A stretch of 64,000 nt of DNA from UBA11710 sp049287025 (GCA_049287025.1 JBAQFA010000051.1:1-64000), one strand, 5' to 3'. Positions 25,119-36,045 are shown, counted from the stretch's first letter. Notes: a model not told the origin generated them from the letters alone. Program-made: numbers and translations.

Positions 25119-28100
25119 ATGGTTAAAAAAATACAAGAAATTTTAAGAGACAAAGAAAAAATCTCTAGTTTGATTTTTGGCATTTTTATTTTGTTAATGT
25201 TTAGTTTTATTTTTGCGCCTTCTATCTTAGCTCAATTTATTCGTTCCACTGGCTCCACTGGTTGGGGTTATGGCTATGGCTATGGTTATGGAATTGGTTA
25301 TGGTACTTCTGATGGCAGTTACCGTACAACTGGTGGTTCTTTAGATCAATACTTATATGGTTATGGTTATGGTTATCTTGCAGATGAGGACGGTGGTTCT
25401 TGTGAAGTGAGTGCTGGTTGTAGTGCTGTTTGTGGTGGATCTGGTTATACAAACGATGGTGGTGAGACTTGTTATGTGGGTGGGGCATGTTCTGCGATAT
25501 GTGGGGTAGGAAGCAATACATTAACTGGTATTATTACTAATAATTCTAGTCAAATAGTAAGTGGGGCAAGCGTAAGTTTGTCAGGTTATAATTATAATAA
25601 TACAGCCACTAGTGATGGTCTTTATGGTCAATACACATTTAATGGAGTGCCAAATGGTACTTATACTGTTACAGTTAATTACACGGGTTATAACGCCTCT
25701 TCAACTAGTGTTTTAATATCAACTTATACTACTAGAAGTATTGTTCTTACACCTAGCAATGTTTCAGCACCAATCACACCAACTGGTTTAACGGCCACAC
25801 CAGCCTCTATAAATCGAATTAGTCTAAGCTGGGATAGTGTAGCAGAAGCTGATAGTTATAGTCTTTATCGCAGTCTAACAGATAGCAGTTATTCTTCTGT
25901 TGCTTCTGGAATTACCAGCACCTCTTATAGTGATACTGGCTTATCAATTAGTACGACTTATTATTACAAAATCTCGGCTGTTAATGATGCTGGAGAAAGT
26001 GATTTATCAGCCGCAGTTAGTACTTCTACTTTGGATTTTTCTGGTGATGGTACGGTTTGTATTAATGGAGACTGTTCATACTATACTCTTGCTAGTGCTC
26101 TTGTTGATGCTGATAGCGGAAAAACGGTTTATGTACGGGGTGGTTATACTTCAAGTTCAGAATCTTATCCAATTGTTGTTCCACCGATGTCAGTTACGGT
26201 TGATTGTCAAAATAGCGGAGCGGTAATTGGGACTAGTACTACTTCAACTATTACTGTAGGTGCTGGTAATTTGAAGATACAAAACTGTACCTTAGAAAAT
26301 GTTGGTGTGAATGTTAGCGCCGGCGCTCATTTAACTTTGGTTAATAATATAGTGAATCTTTATGATGCACCATATCGAAATACTTTTGTTTGGATAGATT
26401 CTGGAAGTTCAGATCTTAGCGTTACCAGTAATACAATCAATATTTATTTTACTACTAGTCAAGGTTCGGTTTTTATTTTACCAAAGACGCGTACTACTTT
26501 GATTGATGGTAATAGTTTTAATTATCTTAGTACAGCTACCTCAACTGTGGGGAGTACAATAAATGCTAATTATTCCAATAGTTTTACATTACGTAATAAT
26601 TATTTTTACTTTCCAGACAATCTTGGTATGACTATGATAGGAGCTCTTGAAAGTACTGTTGATTCTATTGGTACTTCAAATTTTACTGTTAATAATAATA
26701 CACTTTATTATAGGTCATGCGCGTCTCAGTGTAATGGTATAAAGTTTACAGCGATGAATTATGATTTAAATGCGACCGTAACGAATAATATAATATATAG
26801 CACTGAAAGTAATAGTAACGTTACTGGTTTAAAATTTATTACAACAGGAGCCAGTATTATTGCTTCTGAAGATTATAATGGTTTTTATAATTTAGCAACC
26901 AGTGTTACCACTACTGGATCAAATATTACTCTAACCCAAGGCGGGCACGATTTGACTTTGGACCCACTATTTATCCCAAATACTTTCAATCTTGTTCCAT
27001 ATAGTAGTTACTTAGATGTTAGTGGTAGTAGCGATATTGGTGCTTATTCGGGCGTTAGGACGACAACTATAAATATTGATGATAACGGATCAATAGATTA
27101 TGTGTCTGTTCATGCCACTTCTACTAGTATTATTGGAAATTTAAAAAATGGCGATACGGTAAATTTGTCAGCTGGTACATATAATGGTTTTACAATTAGT
27201 TCATCTACTGTCCTGACTGATAATTTAATTATTAGTGGTGCTGGCGCAGAAACAATAATTAATGCTGGTGTAGATGAAAATGGTATTAGTTTGGTGGGTA
27301 TTAATACTTCCACAATTCAAAATTTAGTTGTACAAAATGCTTCCACCACCAATCAAACTTTCAATATTACTCGTCATCCATTTGATTATAATGGCCATGC
27401 TTATAATTCTTTGGTAGAAGACAGCGGGGATGGTATGGTGATGTGGTATGGAGCAGGCATGACTCTTGTTAATGTTAGTAGTAATGATCAAGATATTGCA
27501 TCTTATGTTGGTGATACTCCGCAAAATTGGCATTTGTCATTATTAACTGCAGATGATGATGTGTATATATCTATTTATTTTAGGGATGATTTGGTTACTG
27601 ATTGTGCCGCCATTAAGAGTTTTTATGAAGGATTTTTTGGAAATCCTTCAGCAGATGATGATTTTTGTCAAGAAGATGTATTTTCTTGGAATGCTGTTAG
27701 TTCTACTTATGATTATACCGCACCAACTGGTCCAACTGTGACTACAACTTATCAAAGCGGTACACCAGATATTGCGGTGTCAGATAATTATTATGCTGGT
27801 ATTAAATTTGACAGTGCTAATAATAATACCGTTTCTAATGTTACCTCAACAGACAATAGTTACGGTGTTTGGTTTAGTGGGACTTCTGCTGATAATGAAG
27901 TTTATGATTCTGCACTCAGTGGCTCTCTAAGTTATGATTTGTATTCCGATGCCACTGGTAGTGGAAGTTCGCTAATAAACGTAAATTATAATATAACTTC
28001 TTCTTCTGTTGGTGAAGCGCCAATTATGAATGGCTTACTAGCTAGAGTTTTTGTGACCAGTTCTAATGGAGCGGTAGTGGGTGTACCAGTAAGTGTGGAG

Positions 28101-31100
28101 GACAATCAAAATCTTCATACTGAAAATTTAACAACCAATGGAGATGGTTATACAGATTATTCTGGTTTTCCTTATTTTGAAATCACTAGTTCTACCGATG
28201 GGTTAGATGCCACCACCACAAATAATTATAGCCCATATTTAATTTCCGCTAATGATTTTGGAGATTATTTAGCTACCTCTACTACAGAATATTTGACAGA
28301 AAATCAACAGACGTTTACTTTGACAATGGAATATAGCCCGTATCCTGGCAACTTGCCGACTGTTCCTAGTGACGCGATTATCAAACTTATTCGGGCCAAT
28401 GATATTTATTATTTATTTTATACCAACACTACTAGCGAAGGCATTTATGAAGTGTATTTAACTACTTCTACAAGTGGGGCAGATGGTATTTGGAGTGAAC
28501 CAGGGGATAGTATATTTTCTGATTTAGCACCACTTAGTGAGGGTCGTCCAGTGGATATTCAGTACAATACTTCTGGAAATTATTTTGGGATTTTTGCTTT
28601 CACTTCTAGTACTCATAATATAGTTTTTACTACTTCCTCTAATGCTGTATCTTGGTCAAGTTCAGTTCAAGTACCATCAAATCAACCAGGCGGAATTTGG
28701 GGTCCAACGGTATCTTTAAAATTTTTACCTGGGACAAATTATGTTATTGGTAGTTGGTTGAGTAGTGGTGGACATGTTTATTTATCTAGTAATGGCGGTA
28801 GTAGTTGGTCTACTACAGATTTTTGTACTGGTAATTATTGTTATGGCGACAGTTTGCTTCCAGAAAGTTATTATTTGTCATATTTGGATGTGGGTATTTC
28901 TGGTACAGCCGATAATCATGTTTTGCACGCTGGTTTATATTATTCTACCAGTACTGACCGCGTAGATACTGACGCGGGTATCTTGTATGCTTCTTCTACA
29001 GATAATGGCACTACGTGGACCACTTCCACAGTGGTAGGTGATTTGGCAAATGATTTTGGGACTATTTCTAGACTTACCCAAATGACACTTGATGGTAATG
29101 GCAATCCAGGATTTGTTTATGGAAGATTATTGGGTTTTGTTGAAGATGGGCCAAATGTTTATGTTACCACCTCAATGCATTACTCTCATAAGACTGATAA
29201 TGGAGAGTGGGTAACCAGTGTATTGGGAAGTGATAACTATTTGGATGTTAGTGGCGATGGAGATATATATATTAGAGACTTGAATTATATAGCTACCGAC
29301 AAACCAGTGGTGATTTATGCTGAGACGGGAAGTATTTTGAAAATGGCGGTAAATACCAGCACGGAATTTAGTTATGAAACAGTTACGAGTACAGCGGTCA
29401 GTCTATTTTACAAGCCATCTTTTGCTTATGATACGGGCAGTGAAACTGCAGCGATTTCTTATGTCATAGGTAATCAATTACATTTTAGTACTTCGTCTTT
29501 ACCAATGCCGGCAGAGTCTTTTGATGGGAATCTTTCTTCTATAGATTATGCTGGTTCAAACTCTTTTACCAGACTTATCTACGCTAATAGCCAGTACAAC
29601 TATTATTACTCTGGTTTAGAAAGTGGTAATTACAATATATATTTAACCACCTCTACCAACGGAGCAAACGGTAATTGGAGTGAGCCAACGACCGCCCTTA
29701 GTACTATTAGACCAAGTATAGATGGTAGCCTTTCATTTCCAATTTTTGATGTTCGGTACAATTCTTCCACTAACTATTTTGGCCTTACCGCCTACGTTTC
29801 CTCTACAGACATAATGATATTTACGACCTCATCTGACGGTGTTACTTGGGGAAGCCAAGTAGAAGTATACACGGCTGTTGATGGTGATTTTAGTGAATGG
29901 ATAGTGGGTATGGATTTTCTTGAAGGTACTGATCTTATTTCTATTGGCTATGAATTTGATAAGATTGCTTTTTCAACTGACGCTGGCGTTACCTGGTCTA
30001 CCACCACTATGTCAGCCATGGATTCAAATAATGATGATCTTATTGGTGTAGGTATAACAGCTGGACCAATATTACATGCCATGTATAGATTAAATACCAC
30101 TACATATGATGAGTTTATTTATACTTCCTCTACGGATAGTGGTGCTACATGGACAACCTCTTCAATTCATTTTCCACATAGTACTAGTGCATCAAATAAT
30201 AGATTTGTTTTAGACGAAAATAACAGACCAAGTGCGTTATTATATGATGAAATAATTTCTGATGGGAATTTTAATGCCACTGGTACCATGTTGTTTGCTT
30301 CTCTTGAAGATGGTATCTGGTCTACTAGTACCATTGGTCAAATTAGTTATTTAGCTGAAGATCCTGCTGAACCAGATCTTGGTTTTTATGGATCCAAACC
30401 ATATGTGGTTTACTATGGTAATGGTAACTATGCTGAATTTGTCTATAGTAGTAGCACCGCTTCACCTTTTATATTTGTAACATCTACTATTGATGGAGCT
30501 AATACTGTTGGAGAAGTTGGTAGAATGTCCACCACTTATGATAGTGCCAATACTACTGCTGCTGTGGCTTATGTTACTGCTAGTGGAGAATTGAGGTTTG
30601 CGACGAGTAGTTTGGTGTTGCCTGAAGGAGGAGAACCACCAATTTGGGATGGCAATCTTTCTTCTATTAATGATGCTGTTGATTCTCATACTAAGCTAAT
30701 CTACGTTGATGGAGTATATAATTTATTTTATTCACGTCTGAAAAATGGCTCTTATGACATTCAATTAACCACTTCCACTAGTGGGGCACCTGGTACCTGG
30801 AGTGATAATCATGTGGATGTATTTGAAAATGCCGGCATTATTAATATGGGATCTCCCTATGCTTCATTTGACGTCGAATATAATTATGAGCGTGATTATT
30901 TTGCTTTGGCAGTAATTGCTTCTAGTACCAGTGAAATTATCATTTCTACCTCTAGTGATGGTGGTGTTTGGAATGAAAAATTAACCAATATTCCAGCAAA
31001 TTTAATTATGGGCGGTATAAGTTTTGCTACTGGTACAGATCTTATGATGTTGGGTTATGGTTTGACTAGCACTACATTTTTAATGTCTAATGATAATTTG

Positions 31101-34100
31101 AATACTTTTACTACTGGCACAGTAGATTTGGCTGGTGGAGCGATTGCCGGTTTGACTGCGCGTTATGAGAATGGTACAACTACAGTCCAGGGTACATATT
31201 TTAAAAATTTGGATTCGGGTAATTATAATATAATATATTTCACAACCCATGATGTTAATGTTTTTGAAACTCAAACTGTGGTGGCTGATTTAGATGGGTA
31301 TACTTTTACCGGAGGATTTGCAGTCGATGTAGATGGTAATGCTGGTTTAACTTACGCTGATTACAGTGATTCAAATTATAAGTTCCTTTATTACAACAAT
31401 GGTACCTGGGTTACTAGTACTTTAACTAAAAGTAATAATAAATTTTCCGAATTAGCTTTTTATAATAATCAACCATATTTTGCTTATGGTGCTGATGATA
31501 CTAGTAGTGGGTTGATAAATTTTGCTTATAGCACTAGTACTAATACGCCCTATGATTTTATTGTTAGTACTAATATTGATAATGGGAATATTATTAGTGA
31601 TGGTCGTGTTTCTTCAGCTTACAATAATGCCAGCAACATTGTGGCGGTCGCTTATGTTGATGGCAACGGTGAACCAAGGTTTGTAACTAGTAGTTTGGAT
31701 TTGAGTGTGAGTGAATCATATGTTAGTTCTTCTCCAGTTTTATCTAACTTAATAGTCACCTCAACTGTAGATGGCACGGGTGAAGTAACTGTTAATTTTA
31801 CTTTGAATGATGCTAATCAAGATAATGTGACGGTTTCTATTTGGTATGAGGAATGTTCCAGTGGTTGTACTTTTAATGATGATGGTGGTGTTACTGAATT
31901 TGGTGCTATGATCAATACTACCACAGTTGAATCTTTGTACGGAGTTATTTCTCCTGATTATGATCCACTTAATACGCCAGATAAAGCCGAACAACTCCCG
32001 CTGATTACAACTGCTTCTGGAGCTAATGTTGTTACTTCTACTTGGCTTTCTTTATTAGATTTACCCACTGGTAATGGTACTTACCGGATATATTTATCAG
32101 CCTATGATCATAATGGAGACTTTTCAACAGAAATTGCTGAAGTTGTTTCTACGACTGTTTTGATTGATAATGTTGAGCCAACTGCCCCAGGTGATTTATC
32201 AGTAAATATTACCAATAGCAGTACTGTAATTTTAAATTTGCCGAGCACCACTTCCACCGATGATAACTTTTTTGATTACACTATACGTTATGCCACTTCT
32301 TCACCATTGAATGGCGGTAGCCCTGAATGGAGGTCAGCTGATGACCCAAATTTAGCTGACAGTAATTTTAATGGTGCCACCACAACCGTTATTACCGGTT
32401 TGTCAGTCAGTACCACCTATTATTTCCAATTGTTTGCTTGGGATAGCTATGGTAATAGTACTTCCTCAGTTGAGATTAGTACAACAACTTTGGCAGAAGA
32501 ACCAGTTTATACCGCACCAGTCTTTGAAGGCACAGACTATTCTTTTGCTACTGATGGTACTGGCTTAGTTACACTTATCGGCACAGTTACAGATGCAGAT
32601 GATGATTCTGTTACGCTCTTTGTTGATTATTCTTTGGATGATGGTTCTACTTGGGCGTCTTCTACTATTAGCACGACTACTGTTGGTACTATATCAACCA
32701 CAGGTACAATTAGCGGTATTACTAATACTTCTGCTAGAAGGTCTATGACCATTAAATGGAATACCCAAGCTGATGGGGTAATTACTACTACCATTGCTCA
32801 ATTACGTTTGACACCATTTGATGGAACTGGTTATGGTTCGTCAGACACTACTCCAGAATTTGAGGTTGATAATGTTGCACCAGATGCTTCTTCCTTATTT
32901 TTTGTAAGCACAGATAGCACTTCAATTACCCTTGGTTGGGAGGCAGCGGCTGGTGCTACTACTTATACTGTTTCCACTACTGCTGACACAGCTACAACTA
33001 CCTCAAACACTTCCACTCCGTATATTGGTTTAACTCCTAATACTCAATATTATTTTCAAGTAAAAGCCATAGATGTGTATGGCAATGTTGGTAGTTATAC
33101 TACTGTTAGTAGTACATATACTAATTCAAATATTCCAGCTACTGTTGTTGGCACTGCCAACGGCCAAACTAGTATGATTGTTTCTTGGAATAATAATGAA
33201 AACCCAACTGGTACAGTTTATAAATTAGCTTATGACGATGACATAGTTATTGCTACCACTACTGCCGTTACTTACACCGTTATTGGTCTCACTGCTGACA
33301 CAGGTTATTCATTTAAAGTGTCTGCTTTGAATAATGATAGTACTTATACTGATTATTCTGCAGTGTCAGACGAGGTTAATACTGATCCGGTTGGCTCGCC
33401 GGTAGAGATGACTTTAAATACAAATACTTCTTCTACTTTTAAATTATCAGTTTCTGGAGACAATCACACGGTTACCCTTAATTCAGTAGTAGAAGGTGTT
33501 TCTGCAAATCTAACCATTGCTTCTGACCCAGTGACGCAATCATATAATTTAAATCAAGCGACCAACGTTGCTTCTATTGGTATGACTGTAACAGTTACTG
33601 CTGTTGGTTCAAATTACGCTTCATTCTCTTTGGCTACTTACACCCCAACTACTAATAATTCTAGTGGCGGTGGTGGCGGTGACACGACTCCACCAACCAA
33701 TGGTTCAATGATGGTCAACAACAATGCTACTTCTACCACAAATGTTAATGTTGTTCTAAATCTAGGTGCCTCTGGAGCCACTCTAGTGACGCTTTCTAAT
33801 AGTACAGACTTTAGTAATTCTATCTGGGAAACATACAATACTAAAAAGAATTGGACTCTAACCTCTGGCGCTGGTACTAAGACAGTTTATGTTAAATTTA
33901 GAGATAACGAGGGTAATACTACCAAAGTTTTTTCTGATTCAATTGAACTCTTGTCTAACTATATTGATACCATCATTACACCAACAGAAACAGATGATGA
34001 TATTACTGAAATAAAAAACACCCAATGTCCTCTCACTCCTGAACAAGCCTACAAATCAACTCAATCACCTTCAATCTACTACATAACCACCGACTGTACC

Positions 34101-34847
34101 AAACGAGCTTTTACCAAGTCTAATGTTTTCTTTACCTACTTCACTTCTTGGAATGAGGTAAAAATTACTGACAAGCTAAGCTCTATACCAAATGACAACC
34201 TAGGTTTTATGCCTTTTGGTCCACTCTACAATCCTAAATATGGCGCTCTAGTAAAGACCGTTACTGATCCAAAAGTTTATTTACTTCTAGGAACAGAAAA
34301 ATATTGGATTACAAGCGAATCAGTTTTCAATACTCTTAATTATAAATGGAATTGGATTGAAGATATCGACCAAAGATTATTAAACAAATATACCATAGGC
34401 AGTGAAATCACCTACACTGATCATCATCCTAATTACACCATTGTTAAATACAGCAATGATAGTAAAGTGTACAGACTAGAACCCAACCAAGAAGGTAAGC
34501 AAGTCAAACGTTGGATTACAGATGAAATCATTTTCAACTCTCTAAATTTTAGATGGGACAGAATAGTGACTATTCCTGGCACGGAAGTATATGAAAATGG
34601 TAATGATCTTACCACTAATAAATTTATCTTCTATAGTCGTCTTGAAGAAGGTATGGAAGGTCTAGAAATTAGATATCTCCAAACCCGCCTTCAAGAACTT
34701 GGTTATCTAGATAAAGCAATAAAAATTAATGGCCTCTTTGGACCAGCTACCAAACAAGCGGTTATTAAACTCCAACAAGAACATCATCTTACTCCAGCTG
34801 AAGGCTTTACTGGACCGGGGACGAGAAGTGTATTGAATAATTATTAA
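25119..34847 (+). CDS. Giant secreted multidomain surface protein with peptidoglycan-binding C-terminus
   Basis: The 3242-residue, Ser/Thr-rich protein starts with a signal segment (about 16-38), then Gly-Tyr repeats (48-100). Visible domains in order: carboxypeptidase-regulatory-like (about 135-205), fibronectin III (217-305), beta-helix-like (310-650 and 654-960), an Ig-like part (970-1040), three tandem units of about 375 residues (starting about 1087, 1468, 1843) with Asp-box motifs such as STDAGVTWS and STDNGTTWT typical of sialidase-type beta-propellers, more fibronectin III-like domains (2205-2945), a domain with repeated K-x-W-I and Y-x-W motifs (2967-3150), and a PG_binding_1 domain (3178-3242, LEIRYLQTRLQELGYL). 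It is likely anchored to peptidoglycan and could mediate attachment or glycan binding; that is inferred. Confidence 0.8.
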   Translation: MVKKIQEILRDKEKISSLIFGIFILLMFSFIFAPSILAQFIRSTGSTGWGYGYGYGYGIGYGTSDGSYRTTGGSLDQYLYGYGYGYLADEDGGSCEVSAGCSAVCGGSGYTNDGGETCYVGGACSAICGVGSNTLTGIITNNSSQIVSGASVSLSGYNYNNTATSDGLYGQYTFNGVPNGTYTVTVNYTGYNASSTSVLISTYTTRSIVLTPSNVSAPITPTGLTATPASINRISLSWDSVAEADSYSLYRSLTDSSYSSVASGITSTSYSDTGLSISTTYYYKISAVNDAGESDLSAAVSTSTLDFSGDGTVCINGDCSYYTLASALVDADSGKTVYVRGGYTSSSESYPIVVPPMSVTVDCQNSGAVIGTSTTSTITVGAGNLKIQNCTLENVGVNVSAGAHLTLVNNIVNLYDAPYRNTFVWIDSGSSDLSVTSNTINIYFTTSQGSVFILPKTRTTLIDGNSFNYLSTATSTVGSTINANYSNSFTLRNNYFYFPDNLGMTMIGALESTVDSIGTSNFTVNNNTLYYRSCASQCNGIKFTAMNYDLNATVTNNIIYSTESNSNVTGLKFITTGASIIASEDYNGFYNLATSVTTTGSNITLTQGGHDLTLDPLFIPNTFNLVPYSSYLDVSGSSDIGAYSGVRTTTINIDDNGSIDYVSVHATSTSIIGNLKNGDTVNLSAGTYNGFTISSSTVLTDNLIISGAGAETIINAGVDENGISLVGINTSTIQNLVVQNASTTNQTFNITRHPFDYNGHAYNSLVEDSGDGMVMWYGAGMTLVNVSSNDQDIASYVGDTPQNWHLSLLTADDDVYISIYFRDDLVTDCAAIKSFYEGFFGNPSADDDFCQEDVFSWNAVSSTYDYTAPTGPTVTTTYQSGTPDIAVSDNYYAGIKFDSANNNTVSNVTSTDNSYGVWFSGTSADNEVYDSALSGSLSYDLYSDATGSGSSLINVNYNITSSSVGEAPIMNGLLARVFVTSSNGAVVGVPVSVEDNQNLHTENLTTNGDGYTDYSGFPYFEITSSTDGLDATTTNNYSPYLISANDFGDYLATSTTEYLTENQQTFTLTMEYSPYPGNLPTVPSDAIIKLIRANDIYYLFYTNTTSEGIYEVYLTTSTSGADGIWSEPGDSIFSDLAPLSEGRPVDIQYNTSGNYFGIFAFTSSTHNIVFTTSSNAVSWSSSVQVPSNQPGGIWGPTVSLKFLPGTNYVIGSWLSSGGHVYLSSNGGSSWSTTDFCTGNYCYGDSLLPESYYLSYLDVGISGTADNHVLHAGLYYSTSTDRVDTDAGILYASSTDNGTTWTTSTVVGDLANDFGTISRLTQMTLDGNGNPGFVYGRLLGFVEDGPNVYVTTSMHYSHKTDNGEWVTSVLGSDNYLDVSGDGDIYIRDLNYIATDKPVVIYAETGSILKMAVNTSTEFSYETVTSTAVSLFYKPSFAYDTGSETAAISYVIGNQLHFSTSSLPMPAESFDGNLSSIDYAGSNSFTRLIYANSQYNYYYSGLESGNYNIYLTTSTNGANGNWSEPTTALSTIRPSIDGSLSFPIFDVRYNSSTNYFGLTAYVSSTDIMIFTTSSDGVTWGSQVEVYTAVDGDFSEWIVGMDFLEGTDLISIGYEFDKIAFSTDAGVTWSTTTMSAMDSNNDDLIGVGITAGPILHAMYRLNTTTYDEFIYTSSTDSGATWTTSSIHFPHSTSASNNRFVLDENNRPSALLYDEIISDGNFNATGTMLFASLEDGIWSTSTIGQISYLAEDPAEPDLGFYGSKPYVVYYGNGNYAEFVYSSSTASPFIFVTSTIDGANTVGEVGRMSTTYDSANTTAAVAYVTASGELRFATSSLVLPEGGEPPIWDGNLSSINDAVDSHTKLIYVDGVYNLFYSRLKNGSYDIQLTTSTSGAPGTWSDNHVDVFENAGIINMGSPYASFDVEYNYERDYFALAVIASSTSEIIISTSSDGGVWNEKLTNIPANLIMGGISFATGTDLMMLGYGLTSTTFLMSNDNLNTFTTGTVDLAGGAIAGLTARYENGTTTVQGTYFKNLDSGNYNIIYFTTHDVNVFETQTVVADLDGYTFTGGFAVDVDGNAGLTYADYSDSNYKFLYYNNGTWVTSTLTKSNNKFSELAFYNNQPYFAYGADDTSSGLINFAYSTSTNTPYDFIVSTNIDNGNIISDGRVSSAYNNASNIVAVAYVDGNGEPRFVTSSLDLSVSESYVSSSPVLSNLIVTSTVDGTGEVTVNFTLNDANQDNVTVSIWYEECSSGCTFNDDGGVTEFGAMINTTTVESLYGVISPDYDPLNTPDKAEQLPLITTASGANVVTSTWLSLLDLPTGNGTYRIYLSAYDHNGDFSTEIAEVVSTTVLIDNVEPTAPGDLSVNITNSSTVILNLPSTTSTDDNFFDYTIRYATSSPLNGGSPEWRSADDPNLADSNFNGATTTVITGLSVSTTYYFQLFAWDSYGNSTSSVEISTTTLAEEPVYTAPVFEGTDYSFATDGTGLVTLIGTVTDADDDSVTLFVDYSLDDGSTWASSTISTTTVGTISTTGTISGITNTSARRSMTIKWNTQADGVITTTIAQLRLTPFDGTGYGSSDTTPEFEVDNVAPDASSLFFVSTDSTSITLGWEAAAGATTYTVSTTADTATTTSNTSTPYIGLTPNTQYYFQVKAIDVYGNVGSYTTVSSTYTNSNIPATVVGTANGQTSMIVSWNNNENPTGTVYKLAYDDDIVIATTTAVTYTVIGLTADTGYSFKVSALNNDSTYTDYSAVSDEVNTDPVGSPVEMTLNTNTSSTFKLSVSGDNHTVTLNSVVEGVSANLTIASDPVTQSYNLNQATNVASIGMTVTVTAVGSNYASFSLATYTPTTNNSSGGGGGDTTPPTNGSMMVNNNATSTTNVNVVLNLGASGATLVTLSNSTDFSNSIWETYNTKKNWTLTSGAGTKTVYVKFRDNEGNTTKVFSDSIELLSNYIDTIITPTETDDDITEIKNTQCPLTPEQAYKSTQSPSIYYITTDCTKRAFTKSNVFFTYFTSWNEVKITDKLSSIPNDNLGFMPFGPLYNPKYGALVKTVTDPKVYLLLGTEKYWITSESVFNTLNYKWNWIEDIDQRLLNKYTIGSEITYTDHHPNYTIVKYSNDSKVYRLEPNQEGKQVKRWITDEIIFNSLNFRWDRIVTIPGTEVYENGNDLTTNKFIFYSRLEEGMEGLEIRYLQTRLQELGYLDKAIKINGLFGPATKQAVIKLQQEHHLTPAEGFTGPGTRSVLNNY

Positions 34848-34871
34848 AGATTGGAAGATTAAAAGATTTTG

Positions 34872-34900
34872 AAAACAGTTCTACCAAGGACTGTTTTTTT
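34872..34900 (+). terminator. Intrinsic terminator after the giant gene
   Basis: AAAACAGT and ACTGTTTT form an 8-base-pair stem followed by seven T residues. Confidence 0.85.
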
Positions 34901-34903
34901 GTC

Positions 34904-34932
34904 TTGTTAATTTTGTCTAGATTTTGTATAAT
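34904..34932 (+). promoter_or_regulatory. Promoter of gap
   Basis: TTGTTA (34904-34909), 17 bases, TATAAT (34927-34932). Start expected near 34939, giving a leader of about 110 bases before gap. Confidence 0.7.
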
Positions 34933-34942
34933 TAAACAAATG

Positions 34943-35040
34943 CTCGAAAAGCTGTAAAGGCAATAAATGCCTGAAGGCTTGGTTGACATAATTTAATAAA
35001 AGCCTTTTGAGCCTTTCAAGCTTTTTAGGCATTTTAAGCC
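34943..35040 (+). repeat. Foldable gap leader made of AAGGC/GCCTT words
   Basis: The left arm carries AAAAGCTGTAAAGGC and AAATGCCT, the right arm the near-complements GCCTTTCAAGCTTTT and AGGCATTT. AGGCA-ATAA-ATGCCT can also form a local hairpin, so two mutually exclusive folds exist in the gap mRNA leader. Confidence 0.5.
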
Positions 35041-35048
35041 TTTTTATT

Positions 35049-36044
35049 ATGAATATCGCAATCAATGGTTTTGGCCGAATTGGTCGGCAAGTTTTTAAAG
35101 TCGCTTTGGCCAAGAAAAATGTTCAGGTAGTAGGTATCAATGACTTAACCGATACCAAGACTCTGGCTCACTTATTAAAGCACGACACGGCTTATGGTAA
35201 TTATGATAAGAAAATAAGTTTTGATGAGAAAAATATAATTGTTAATGGTAAAAAATATCCCGTATTTGCCGAAAAAGATCCAGCAGTGTTGCCTTGGAAA
35301 AAATTAAAAGTAGATGTAGTTTTGGAATGTACTGGTCGATTTCGTGATAAAGAAACTGCTAGTCTCCATGTGAAAGCCGGGGCAAAAAAAGTGATTATTT
35401 CGGCGCCTGCCAAAGGAAATGATGTCCCAACTTATGTGCGTGGAATTAATTGTGGCAACGTGCATTTGGAAAAAGCCAAAGTAATAAATAATGCTTCTTG
35501 TACGACCAATTGTATTGCCCCAGTTATGGCAGTATTAGATGAAACATTTGGTATTGAAAAAGCTCTCATGAGCACAGTGCATGGTTATACCTCAGATCAA
35601 AATCTTCAAGATGGACCACACAAAGATTTGCGTCGTTCTAGAGCAGCGGCCGAGAATATTGTACCAACTAGTACTGGGGCGGCCAAAGCGGTTGGTCAAG
35701 TAATTAATAATTTGCAAGGAATTTTTGATGGCGTAGCTTTTCGCGTCCCAGTACCAACTTGTTCGCTGTCTGATATTACCGTGGTTTTGAAAAAAACTGT
35801 GACCAAAGAACAAATTAATAATGCTTTAATTAAGGCTTCCAAAACATCACGTTTTAAAAATGTTTTGGCTGTGACCGAAGAAGAATTAGTGTCTGCGGAC
35901 TTTGTGGGTAATACTTATTCATCAATTGTGGATTTGAAATTAACCAATGTCGCGGGTGGTAATTTGGTAAAAGTGGTCGCTTGGTATGATAATGAAGTGG
36001 GGTATTCACATCGGTTGGTGGAGATGGCGATGCTTTTCGCTTAA
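35049..36044 (+). CDS. gap: Glyceraldehyde-3-phosphate dehydrogenase
   Basis: The 331-residue glycolytic enzyme oxidises glyceraldehyde 3-phosphate to 1,3-bisphosphoglycerate with NAD. It begins MNIAINGFGRIGRQVFKVAL (NAD-binding), has the Asp of GINDLTD expected for NAD preference, and the active-site SCTTNCIAPV with Cys at about residue 152; WYDNEVGYSHRLVEMA closes the protein. A reading frame open from 35007 was rejected because the extra residues translate the word repeat in the leader. pgk follows downstream, interrupted by an IS200-like element. Confidence 0.97.
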   Translation: MNIAINGFGRIGRQVFKVALAKKNVQVVGINDLTDTKTLAHLLKHDTAYGNYDKKISFDEKNIIVNGKKYPVFAEKDPAVLPWKKLKVDVVLECTGRFRDKETASLHVKAGAKKVIISAPAKGNDVPTYVRGINCGNVHLEKAKVINNASCTTNCIAPVMAVLDETFGIEKALMSTVHGYTSDQNLQDGPHKDLRRSRAAAENIVPTSTGAAKAVGQVINNLQGIFDGVAFRVPVPTCSLSDITVVLKKTVTKEQINNALIKASKTSRFKNVLAVTEEELVSADFVGNTYSSIVDLKLTNVAGGNLVKVVAWYDNEVGYSHRLVEMAMLFA

Positions 36045-36045
36045 A

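Noticed and set aside
25255..25375. Tandem GGTTATGGC-type repeats as a possible CRISPR or satellite
   Set aside because: They are in frame and code the Gly-Tyr repeats of the surface protein; there are no spacers.
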